Part shown: positions 1-5,571 of the stretch, piece after piece
Layout: each line of letters starts with the position of its first letter
Numbering within the stretch: position 1 is the first letter of the stretch
Assembly: GCA_029263035.1 (NCBI GenBank)
Contig: JAJCYF010000110.1
Coordinates: forward strand, 1-9,845
Reading direction: 5' to 3'
DNA length: 9,845 nucleotides
Source: Actinomycetes bacterium
GTDB lineage: Bacteria; Actinomycetota; CADDZG01; JAHWKV01
Notes under the pieces: generated by a model
Told to the model about the DNA's origin: nothing
The model's database searches: none
What the model saw: only the letters and a program-made list of their open reading frames with translations
Translations under genes and position numbers: made by a program

Positions 1-61
1 CAAGCTCAAAGCATTGAGTCATGGTTTGGATTCTAACTGAGTGAGCCCGGCTTAGGTTTGA

Positions 62-1108
62 TCAGCGCGCGCCGACCCCGGTCAGGAACTCCCGGATCCG
101 AAACGGGCCGCCGGTCTGGCGGGCCAGCGGAGGCGTCGGCAGGTCCTCGTTGCGGTTCAGGCCGTGGACAAACTCCAGCAGGGTGTCGCCCGAGGAGTGG
201 CGGGCCTGCCAACCCAGTTCCCGGTGTGCCCTGGAGACATCCATGACCGGCGACAGGACCGCCATGTCGAACCAGCCTACCGGGCTCGGCTGAAGCCGCA
301 TCCGCCAGCTGAGGTCGGCCGCCCTCCTGACAAGGGGTTTGGGTACCGGCACCGCCACTGCGTCCATCACCCCGGCGATCTGCTTGAAGTCCAGCACCGG
401 ATCGGCCGCGATGTTGAACGGCCCGCGTACGTCGCCGTGCAGGGCAAGCCGGTAGGCCTCTCCCACGTCGTGCGAGTGGACGAACTGCGTCCGCACCCCT
501 TTGAGGTGGGGGACGAGGGGGATCCGGCCGGGCTTGATCAAGGTGGTGGGGACCAGAGGGCCCATGAACAACCTTCGGATCCCGCAGGAGGCGCCGGCTT
601 TCAGGATGATTGCCTTGCGCAGCCGGACCACCCGGGTCGACTCCGAACGCGCCTCGAGCTCATCCAACAGCCGCTCCACCTCCGCCTTGTGCCGGGAGTA
701 GAAGCTGGTGCCGATCCCGTTGACCGGCCACTCCTCGGCTACCGCCCGATCCTTGGGGCCGGGGGAGTAGGCGCCTATCGACGATGCGTAGACCAGCGAT
801 GGAACGCCGGTCCGCTCGACGGCCTCGAAGACCCGCCTGCTCCCGGTAACGTTGGTGGCGGTGAGCGCCGCCAGATCGCGGGACGGCTGGATGGCCCAGG
901 CCAGGTGGACCACCGCGTCGGCGCCTTCAAAAAGGGGGCCCAGGTCGTCGGTGGCGATGTCGGCCGTCCTCCACTCCACCTTGGACAGCTCGGCGGCAGG
1001 CCGGCGCCGGGCCACCCCGATCACCCGCTCGACCGCGTCGTCGGCCCCAAGGCTGCGGAGCACGCTGGTTCCGACGTTGCCGGTGGCGCCCAGAACAACA
1101 ACTCGCAT
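62..1108 (-). CDS. NAD(P)-dependent epimerase/dehydratase-like SDR protein
   Basis: This 348-residue protein is an extended short-chain dehydrogenase/reductase. It opens with a Rossmann dinucleotide-binding motif, GATGNVG at residues 7-13, after a hydrophobic beta strand. ADAVVHLAW (63-71) is the usual fourth strand. The catalytic set is visible: the serine of YASSIG (107-112) and Y137-x3-K141 in YSRHK. The C-terminal half has substrate-domain features (FVHSHDVGEAYRLAL, 209-223; FNIA, 231-234). Family members act in the cytosol on nucleotide sugars, sterols or related carbonyl or hydroxyl substrates; the substrate cannot be read from sequence. Relatives are often named galE-like, but nothing here proves sugar epimerase activity. 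The ATG has no strong Shine-Dalgarno. It lies divergent from dxs with 79 bp between start codons, so a shared regulatory region is possible. A role in isoprenoid or hopanoid chemistry is speculation. Confidence 0.88.
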   Translation of the reverse strand: MRVVVLGATGNVGTSVLRSLGADDAVERVIGVARRRPAAELSKVEWRTADIATDDLGPLFEGADAVVHLAWAIQPSRDLAALTATNVTGSRRVFEAVERTGVPSLVYASSIGAYSPGPKDRAVAEEWPVNGIGTSFYSRHKAEVERLLDELEARSESTRVVRLRKAIILKAGASCGIRRLFMGPLVPTTLIKPGRIPLVPHLKGVRTQFVHSHDVGEAYRLALHGDVRGPFNIAADPVLDFKQIAGVMDAVAVPVPKPLVRRAADLSWRMRLQPSPVGWFDMAVLSPVMDVSRAHRELGWQARHSSGDTLLEFVHGLNRNEDLPTPPLARQTGGPFRIREFLTGVGAR

Positions 1109-1175
1109 TGGTCTTGCCTACCCGGCGCAAGGATCGCCAAACCGGCGGCGGGAAAGAGGTGGGAAGGGTTGGGAG

Positions 1176-1181
1176 TACCAT
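1176..1181 (+). promoter_or_regulatory. Putative -10 box for a leaderless dxs transcript
   Basis: The hexamer TACCAT fits TANNNT, the actinobacterial -10 pattern, and ends exactly 6 nt before the dxs ATG. Transcription would then begin at or next to the A of the start codon. No convincing -35 is seen 16-19 nt upstream, where the sequence is purine-rich. The assignment rests on position and consensus only. Confidence 0.35.
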
Positions 1182-1191
1182 GAATACATGA
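1180..1191 (+). other. Possible 3-codon upstream ORF overlapping the dxs start
   Basis: ATG AAT ACA TGA encodes Met-Asn-Thr-stop, and its TGA overlaps the dxs ATG as ATGA. GGGAG at 1171-1175 lies 4 nt before this first ATG, but 12 nt before the dxs ATG, which is too far for a good dxs ribosome binding site. If the transcript starts upstream, this mini-ORF could load ribosomes for dxs by coupling. It is incompatible with the leaderless model, in which it would not be transcribed. It may also be chance. Confidence 0.2.
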
Positions 1192-2996
1192 TTCCGAGCG
1201 ATGCAAATTCCCGGCCGCTGCTTGAGGCGATCTCCTGCCCGGCGGACCTGCGCGCGCTGCCGGAGCTGGACCTGCCGCAGTTGATCGACGAGGTCCGCAG
1301 CTTTCTCATCGAAACCGTTTCCCGCACCGGGGGCCACCTGGGCTCCAACCTGGGAGTGGTGGAGATGACCATCGCCGCACACCGGGTCTTCGAGTCGCCC
1401 CGGGACCTGATCGTCTTCGACACCGGCCACCAGGCCTACGTCCATAAGATGCTTACCGGCCGCCGGGACGACTTCGACACCCTTCGCCAGGCCGGCGGGT
1501 TGTCCGGTTACCCCTCACCGTCCGAGTCGTCCCACGATGTCATCGAAAACTCCCACGCCTCCACCGCCCTGTCCTACGTCGACGGACTGGCCAAGGCCTT
1601 CCGGCTGACCGGCCAGAAGGACCGGCGGCTGGTTGCGGTCGTGGGCGACGGCGCGATGACCGGCGGCATGTGCTGGGAGGCGATGAACAACCTGGGGGCC
1701 TCGCCGGACTGGCCGGTGGTGATAGTTCTCAACGACAACGGCCGCTCCTACCTGCCGACCGTAGGCGGGTTCGCCGACCACCTGGCCCGGCTGCGCCACC
1801 CCTTACCCGGCGAACCGGCGGGCAACGTGTTCGAGGACCTTGGGCTGGCTTACATCGGTCCGGTCGACGGCCACGACGTGGCGGCGCTGGAGTCCGCCAT
1901 GCGGCGGGCGGCCGAGCTGGGACGGCCGGTGGTGGTCCACTGCGTCACCCAGAAGGGCAAGGGGTTCTTGCCCGCCGAGGCCGACGGGGACGACTGCCTT
2001 CACGCCGTGGGGACGATCGACTCCACCGGCCGCTCTCCGGAGCAGGCGGCGCCGACCTGGACCTCGGTCTTCTCCGACGAGATCACCAAGATTGGCACCG
2101 AGCGGGCCGACGTGGTGTGCGTCACCGCAGCCATGCAGAATCCCACCGGCCTGGGGCAGTTCGCCGAAACCTTTCCCGACCGGATGTTCGACGTGGGGAT
2201 CGCCGAGCAGCACGCGGTCACCGCGGCGGCCGGCATGGCGATGGGCGGCCTCCACCCGGTGGTCGCAATCTACGCTGCGTTCATCGGCCGGGCGCTGGAC
2301 CAGCTGATCATGGACGTTGCCCTTCACCGTCTCCCGGTCACGATCGTCACCGACCGGGCGGGCGTCACCGGACCCGACGGCCCCAGTCACCACGGCATGT
2401 GGGACGCATCGTGGTTCCCGGTGGTGCCCGGCATAGGGGTCGCCGCCCCCCGGGACCCGGCACGGCTGCGTGAGCTGTTGCGGGAAGCGGTTGCGGTCAA
2501 CGACGGGCCGACGGTGGTCCGCTACCCGAAATCGGCCGCCGGGCCGGACATCCCCGCCGTTAGGCGGGTGGGCCGCTGCGACCTGCTCCGGGAGGACCCG
2601 GGCGCCCGGGTATTGCTGGTGCCGGTGGGACCGCTGGCCGGCGCCTGCCTGGAGGCGGCGGAAGAGCTGTCGTCGTCCGGCGTTGCAGTCTCGGTAGTCG
2701 ACCCCCGGTGGACCACCCCGCTCGATCCCGAACTTTTGGAGCTGGCCGATGCGCACCCATTGGTGCTGTGCGTGGAGGACAGCACCACCATAGGGGCGAT
2801 GGGTTCGCGGATTGCCCAGGCGCTGGCCACCATGGGCTCCGACACCCGGGCCGCCACCTTTGCCCTGCCGGCACGCTTCTTGCCGCACGCCTCCCGGGCA
2901 GAGACTCTGCGGGCCCACGGCCTGGATGCCTCCGGCATCTACGCCACCGTGCTCAAGCGCCTGGCCTACCTGGACAAGGCCGAGGACCTGCTTTGA
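1188..2996 (+). CDS. dxs: 1-deoxy-D-xylulose-5-phosphate synthase (DXS)
   Basis: DXS is the cytosolic thiamine-diphosphate enzyme that condenses pyruvate with glyceraldehyde 3-phosphate to start the MEP isoprenoid pathway. From the ATG at 1188 it has 602 residues. Visible motifs: GGHLGSNLG (48-56), with the His equivalent to E. coli H49; GHQAYVHKMLTGR (80-92); the TPP/Mg motif GDGAMTGG...NDN (153-184); YIGPVDGHD (222-230); LHAVG (271-275), with the second active-site His; GIAEQHAV (337-344), with the catalytic Glu; DRAGVTGPDG (389-398); and VRYPK (444-448). A transketolase C-terminal domain follows. NDNGRSY is an actinobacterial variant. The segment between ADHLARL and FEDLG is about 30 residues shorter than in E. 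coli DXS, which largely explains the short length. Reading frame upstream of 1188 is open but overlaps the divergent gene and has no DXS homology. It is the first gene of a pair with idi. Confidence 0.96.
   Translation: MIPSDANSRPLLEAISCPADLRALPELDLPQLIDEVRSFLIETVSRTGGHLGSNLGVVEMTIAAHRVFESPRDLIVFDTGHQAYVHKMLTGRRDDFDTLRQAGGLSGYPSPSESSHDVIENSHASTALSYVDGLAKAFRLTGQKDRRLVAVVGDGAMTGGMCWEAMNNLGASPDWPVVIVLNDNGRSYLPTVGGFADHLARLRHPLPGEPAGNVFEDLGLAYIGPVDGHDVAALESAMRRAAELGRPVVVHCVTQKGKGFLPAEADGDDCLHAVGTIDSTGRSPEQAAPTWTSVFSDEITKIGTERADVVCVTAAMQNPTGLGQFAETFPDRMFDVGIAEQHAVTAAAGMAMGGLHPVVAIYAAFIGRALDQLIMDVALHRLPVTIVTDRAGVTGPDGPSHHGMWDASWFPVVPGIGVAAPRDPARLRELLREAVAVNDGPTVVRYPKSAAGPDIPAVRRVGRCDLLREDPGARVLLVPVGPLAGACLEAAEELSSSGVAVSVVDPRWTTPLDPELLELADAHPLVLCVEDSTTIGAMGSRIAQALATMGSDTRAATFALPARFLPHASRAETLRAHGLDASGIYATVLKRLAYLDKAEDLL
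2982..2986 (+). promoter_or_regulatory. Ribosome binding site of idi, inside dxs
   Basis: GAGGA lies within the last dxs codons, with 6 nt between it and the TTG at 2993. This spacing is what selects the non-ATG start for idi, because no ATG or better-placed GTG exists at the N-terminus. Confidence 0.65.
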
Positions 2997-3586
2997 GCCC
3001 GAGCCCCAACCAGGGCGCCGATGAGTTGATTGTGCTGGTCGATGAGCAGGGCAACCCCACCGGCCGGGCGGAGAAGATGTCGTCGCACCACCTCGACACC
3101 CCCCTGCACCTGGCGTTCTCCTGCTACGTCTTCGACGACCGGGGCCGCCTGCTGGTGACCCGCCGGGCGCGAGGTAAAAAGGTGTGGCCCGGCGTCTGGA
3201 CCAACAGCGTCTGCGGACACCCCCGGCCCGGCGAGTCGCTGGAGGCCGCAATCGCCCGCAGGCTGGACTACGAGCTGGGCATGACCGCAGGCCGGCCGGA
3301 GGTGCTGCTGCCCGCCTACCGCTACCGGGCGCCGGCGTTCAACGGGGTGGTCGAGAACGAGTTCTGCCCGGTGTTCGCCGCCCGGGCGATCACCGATCCC
3401 CAGGCGAACCCCGAAGAGGTCGAAGACCTCAAATGGGTGAGCTGGGCCGACTTCGTAGAGAGCGCCCGGGCCGACCACGAGGGCAGGTACTCCTGGTGGT
3501 GCAAAGACCAGCTCCGTCAACTGACGGACGGTGAACCGAGGTTGCGGCTTGACGAGTGGACCGGCGGCGGAAGCGCCCGGTCCTAA
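2993..3586 (+). CDS. idi: Isopentenyl-diphosphate delta-isomerase, type I (Nudix fold)
   Basis: IDI interconverts isopentenyl and dimethylallyl diphosphate in the cytosol, balancing the two MEP-pathway products. The start is TTG at 2993, overlapping the dxs stop as TTGA and preceded by GAGGA, giving 197 residues (family usually about 180). Alignment to E. coli IDI from memory holds at a constant offset of 7: metal ligands H32 and H39 (in HHLDTPLHLAF), active-site C74 and H76 (in TNSVCGHPRPGE, 70-81), and E121 and E123 (in VENEFCPVFAAR, 120-131). LLVTRRARGKKVWPGVW (53-69) is also typical, as is a C-terminal Trp pair at 168-169. This is therefore the Mg/Mn type I enzyme, not the flavin-dependent type II. 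Overlap with dxs implies translational coupling. The last 15 or so residues are poorly conserved. The stop codon shares bases with the stop of the convergent hydrolase gene. Confidence 0.95.
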   Translation: MSPSPNQGADELIVLVDEQGNPTGRAEKMSSHHLDTPLHLAFSCYVFDDRGRLLVTRRARGKKVWPGVWTNSVCGHPRPGESLEAAIARRLDYELGMTAGRPEVLLPAYRYRAPAFNGVVENEFCPVFAARAITDPQANPEEVEDLKWVSWADFVESARADHEGRYSWWCKDQLRQLTDGEPRLRLDEWTGGGSARS

Positions 3587-4422
3587 AGATCGGCGGGCCT
3601 GCCCATCGGGTGCCGCCCCAGGAACCACGCCAGGCCGCCGGCGAGCATCTCCGGGTTCTCCACCGGCAGCAGGTGGGTGGTGTTGAAGACATCCAGGTTC
3701 TCCACCTGCAACAGGCGGTCGTGCAGGTAGGTCCTTCCTTCGGCGAAGAAGCCGATCGGATGCTCGCTCAAAACCGATAGGACCGGCTGGCTGATGTCGA
3801 AGCCCACCTCGTCGGGCAGCTGCCACTCGCCGATGGCAAACATCTCGCCCTCGAAGAAGGCGGGGGAGTCGGCCGCAGCCGCGGCCAGGGCACCCGGCAT
3901 CTGCCGCTCCAGGATCTCCGCCCCCTCGGCGCCCGAGCCTATCGACAGGAAGGTCTCCACCGTCCCGGCGTGATCCCCGGTCAGGTAGAGGTCGATGGCG
4001 GGAGCCAGCTCGCCCAGGGACGAGTCCCAGCTGGGCACTCCCATCAGGATCGGTTCCATCAATGCCAGGGAGTGGACGATGCGGGGAGCATCCAGCGCAA
4101 GCTGCAGCGCAATGTTCCCGCCGAGGTCGTGTCCCGCCAGGTGGACCTGGTCGATCTCCAGGTGCTCGAGCAGCATGGCGGCGTCCGAGGCGTGGTCGGC
4201 CACATCCAGCCAGCCGGCGCCCTTGGGGATCGGGTTGCCCAGGTAGCCGCGGCGGCGGTAGCGGATCACCCGGTAGCCCGACAGGGCGGTCTGGTTCATC
4301 AGGGGTTCCAGGGCGTCGGCGATCAGGGTGCCGTGGATCAGCAGCAGCGGCTCGCCGGAGCCCTGCTCCTCGTACTCAACCCACCGGCCGTCGGCCTCGA
4401 CCCGTTTCACTGCGGCTAACAC
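3583..4422 (-). CDS. Alpha/beta-hydrolase with an Asp at the nucleophile position
   Basis: This 279-residue protein has the alpha/beta-hydrolase layout. The oxyanion-hole HGT is at residues 30-32 (LLLIHGTL), the nucleophile elbow GHDLGG at 97-102, and a probable catalytic His at 250 in NTTHLLPVENP, followed by a final helix ending in WFLGRHP. The elbow has D99, encoded by GAC at 4126-4128, where esterases, lipases and C-C hydrolases have Ser. An Asp nucleophile in G-x-D-x-G is known in epoxide hydrolases, haloalkane dehalogenases and fluoroacetate dehalogenases. The rest looks closer to ordinary serine hydrolases: there is no Pro after HG as in epoxide hydrolases. The substrate is unknown; the acid may be E220 in VLSEHP. 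The annotated start is GTG at 4422; a second GTG at 4410 (MKRVEADGRW) is an equal or better candidate. Neither has a clear Shine-Dalgarno. It is probably cytosolic, with no signal peptide seen. Confidence 0.87.
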   Translation of the reverse strand: MLAAVKRVEADGRWVEYEEQGSGEPLLLIHGTLIADALEPLMNQTALSGYRVIRYRRRGYLGNPIPKGAGWLDVADHASDAAMLLEHLEIDQVHLAGHDLGGNIALQLALDAPRIVHSLALMEPILMGVPSWDSSLGELAPAIDLYLTGDHAGTVETFLSIGSGAEGAEILERQMPGALAAAAADSPAFFEGEMFAIGEWQLPDEVGFDISQPVLSVLSEHPIGFFAEGRTYLHDRLLQVENLDVFNTTHLLPVENPEMLAGGLAWFLGRHPMGRPADL

Positions 4423-4424
4423 TA
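4419..4424 (-). promoter_or_regulatory. Possible -10 box for the hydrolase gene
   Basis: On the minus strand this reads TAGTGT (TANNNT), 8 nt before the GTG at 4410. If real, transcription would start within a few bases of that codon and would remove the GTG at 4422 as a start, leaving a 275-residue protein. No -35 is recognised. This is weak evidence. Confidence 0.22.
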
Positions 4425-4461
4425 AGCTGCACGGTCCCGGGGCGCCGCTCTTCGGTACATG

Positions 4462-4490
4462 CCACTCTTTAGACGATGATCGAAGAGTGG
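4462..4490 (+). promoter_or_regulatory. Perfect 8-bp inverted repeat enclosing the methyltransferase start codon
   Basis: CCACTCTT (4462-4469) is exactly complementary to AAGAGTGG (4483-4490), and a further T-G pair can extend the stem in RNA. The ATG at 4476-4478 lies in the loop. No Shine-Dalgarno is evident before it. The structure could control translation, or the DNA palindrome could bind a regulator in the 53-bp divergent promoter region. Chance is also possible. Confidence 0.35.
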
Positions 4491-5108
4491 TCCGAACCTG
4501 CGCATGCCTCCTGGTACCTGTCCATTGCCGACCGGTTCCCCCATCGCAAGGAGGGTGAAGCCGTCGTGCTGGAGCAGATCCCGCACGACGTCGGCCGGGT
4601 ACTGGATCTGGGGACCGGCGACGGCCGCCTGCTGGCGCTGATTTTGTCCGTCCGCCCCGGAGCCTGCGGGGTCGCCCTGGACGGCTCCGAACCGATGCTC
4701 AAGGCGGCAAAGGAGCGGTTCCGGGACCAGGGCGGCGTGGACGTCGTGGCCCACGACCTGACCCGGCCCCTGCCGGACCTGGGCACCTTCGACGCCGTGG
4801 TCTCCTCGTTTGCCATCCACCACCTGGAACATGACCGAAAGCGCCAGCTCTACGCCGAGATCTTCGATGTGCTGCAACCAGGGGGTGTGTTCTGCAACCT
4901 GGAGCACGTCTCATCGCCCACGCCTCAGCTTCACGCCCGCTGGCGCCGGGCCTTGGGCATAGACAAGGAGCAGGAGGACGCCTCCAACCGCTGTCTGGAT
5001 GTCGGAACCCAGCTGGACTGGCTCCGGCAGATCGGGTACCGGGACGTCGACTGCTACTGGAAGTGGATGGAGATGGCCCTTCTGTGTGGACTCAGGGCCG
5101 GCTCTTAA
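4476..5108 (+). CDS. Class I SAM-dependent methyltransferase
   Basis: This 210-residue protein has the Rossmann-like methyltransferase core. Motif I is VLDLGTGDGRLL (42-52), which binds S-adenosylmethionine. The acidic end of strand 2 is ALDGSEPML (67-75), AHDLTRPLP (92-100) is the usual loop after strand 3, and motif IV is FDAVVSSFAIHHLEH (105-119). LQPGGVFCNLEH (133-144) is strand 5. This is the type that methylates small molecules or RNA in the cytosol; the acceptor cannot be inferred. The C-terminal part (DWLRQIGYRDVDCYWKW, 181-197) is the standard end strand-helix region. Total length is typical of the compact COG2226-like group. The ATG lacks a recognisable ribosome binding site and sits in the loop of a potential hairpin. 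The gene is divergent from the hydrolase, and its last 17 bp overlap the convergent membrane protein gene. Confidence 0.9.
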   Translation: MIEEWSEPAHASWYLSIADRFPHRKEGEAVVLEQIPHDVGRVLDLGTGDGRLLALILSVRPGACGVALDGSEPMLKAAKERFRDQGGVDVVAHDLTRPLPDLGTFDAVVSSFAIHHLEHDRKRQLYAEIFDVLQPGGVFCNLEHVSSPTPQLHARWRRALGIDKEQEDASNRCLDVGTQLDWLRQIGYRDVDCYWKWMEMALLCGLRAGS

Positions 5109-5409
5109 CCCGGGCCAGTTTCTTCAGGTTGCGGTAGGCGAGCACGGCCTGAATGCCCAGAGCAACCGCCGCCCCCAGTACGACCGGATGGGAGTAAAGG
5201 CCGGCGAAGAGCGCCGTCGCGAGCAGAGGTGGGAACCACAGCCAGAAGAACCGGATCAGCGCCCGGGACTGCTGGAAGCGAGCGTACCGTGCGGCCAGCT
5301 TTGCCTCTCTGCTCTCCAGCGGCCAACCCATTGCGGCCCTCAACCGGATTTTCCGGCGACTTTGCGGGGGAAGGGTGCTCCAGTCCTTTGGGAATTTATC
5401 GTCGGCCAC
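5092..5409 (-). CDS. Small two-helix membrane protein, function unknown
   Basis: I do not recognise this 105-residue protein. The N-terminal half (about 1-50) is hydrophilic and basic (PPQSRRKIRLR at 14-24, then ESREAKLAARYARFQQSR at 32-49) and probably cytosolic and helical. Two hydrophobic stretches follow, around 51-71 (LIRFFWLWFPPLLATALFAGL) and 75-92, separated by a short SHP turn. A basic tail (NLKKLARVKSRP) follows, so both ends should face the cytoplasm by the positive-inside rule. There is no signal peptide and no catalytic motif. The start is GTG at 5409; it lacks a Shine-Dalgarno but has TAATCT 6 nt upstream on the minus strand. Codon use looks like that of its neighbours and the amino-acid pattern is coherent, so it is likely a real gene. 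It lies between the methyltransferase and the mrp operon, on the opposite strand to both. Confidence 0.75.
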   Translation of the reverse strand: MADDKFPKDWSTLPPQSRRKIRLRAAMGWPLESREAKLAARYARFQQSRALIRFFWLWFPPLLATALFAGLYSHPVVLGAAVALGIQAVLAYRNLKKLARVKSRP

Positions 5410-5415
5410 CCGCCA

Positions 5416-5421
5416 AGATTA
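5416..5421 (-). promoter_or_regulatory. Putative -10 box for a leaderless small-membrane-protein transcript
   Basis: On the minus strand this reads TAATCT, a good match to TANNNT and AT-rich within very GC-rich surroundings. It ends exactly 6 nt before the GTG at 5409, the same spacing as at dxs. No -35 resembling TTGACA is visible. Confidence 0.4.
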
Positions 5422-5509
5422 GTCTGCTTTCGGCGCCGCCCGGGTGGGTCGGCCGACGATCGCCGGAACCTGGCCAGCCCCCGCCCCGGTCACCGGCGGA
5501 CTCCACGGG

Positions 5510-5515
5510 TAGGAT
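5510..5515 (+). promoter_or_regulatory. Putative -10 box of the mrp operon
   Basis: TAGGAT lies in the 162-bp gap between the divergent membrane-protein gene and mrpA. It would start transcription near 5522 and leave a leader of about 50 nt carrying the AGGAGG ribosome binding site. A weak -35 candidate, CGGTCA (5487-5492), lies 17 bp upstream with three of six consensus bases. I recognise no riboswitch or operator in this gap. Confidence 0.35.
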
Positions 5516-5563
5516 GGCCCTGGAGAGCCGGGAAGACTGGTCGGCATAAGCGTTTTCGCGTCT

Positions 5564-5569
5564 AGGAGG
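5564..5569 (+). promoter_or_regulatory. Strong Shine-Dalgarno of mrpA, set very close to the start
   Basis: AGGAGG is a full match to the anti-Shine-Dalgarno core. It begins one base into an in-frame TAG (5563-5565), so mrpA must start after it. The first candidate, TTG at 5572, is only 2 nt away. CTG at 5575 is 5 nt away, and the first ATG (5599) is 29 nt away. Confidence 0.7.
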
Positions 5570-5571
5570 AC

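Noticed and set aside
5..18. Small inverted repeat CTCAA-AGCA-TTGAG near the left edge, downstream of the epimerase stop
   Set aside because: A 5-bp stem with mostly A/T pairs and no following T-run is too weak to call a terminator. The rest of positions 1-61 shows nothing recognisable.
164..1183. 339-codon plus-strand open frame opposite the epimerase
   Set aside because: The real SDR protein with all its motifs is on the minus strand. This frame is its complement, rich in Gly, Arg, His and Pro and without any domain.
852..1187. N-terminal extension of dxs up to an upstream ATG
   Set aside because: The 112 extra codons overlap the divergent epimerase gene and have a low-complexity Arg/Ser/Thr composition. 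DXS homology begins right after the ATG at 1188.
1803..3251. 482-codon minus-strand open frame opposite dxs and idi
   Set aside because: It lies antisense to two confidently identified genes. Its composition (runs of Arg, Gly, Pro, His) is what high-GC codon bias produces on the opposite strand, and it shows no recognisable motif.
62..5409. The alternating genes left of mrp as an undescribed biosynthetic or defence system
   Set aside because: The genes alternate in strand, share no operon beyond dxs-idi, and have generic or housekeeping functions. Nothing in the sequence ties them into one system.
5457..5462. CGATCG palindrome in the mrpA upstream gap, considered as an operator
   Set aside because: Only 6 bp are symmetric and the flanks do not extend it. 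Such palindromes are common in GC-rich DNA.
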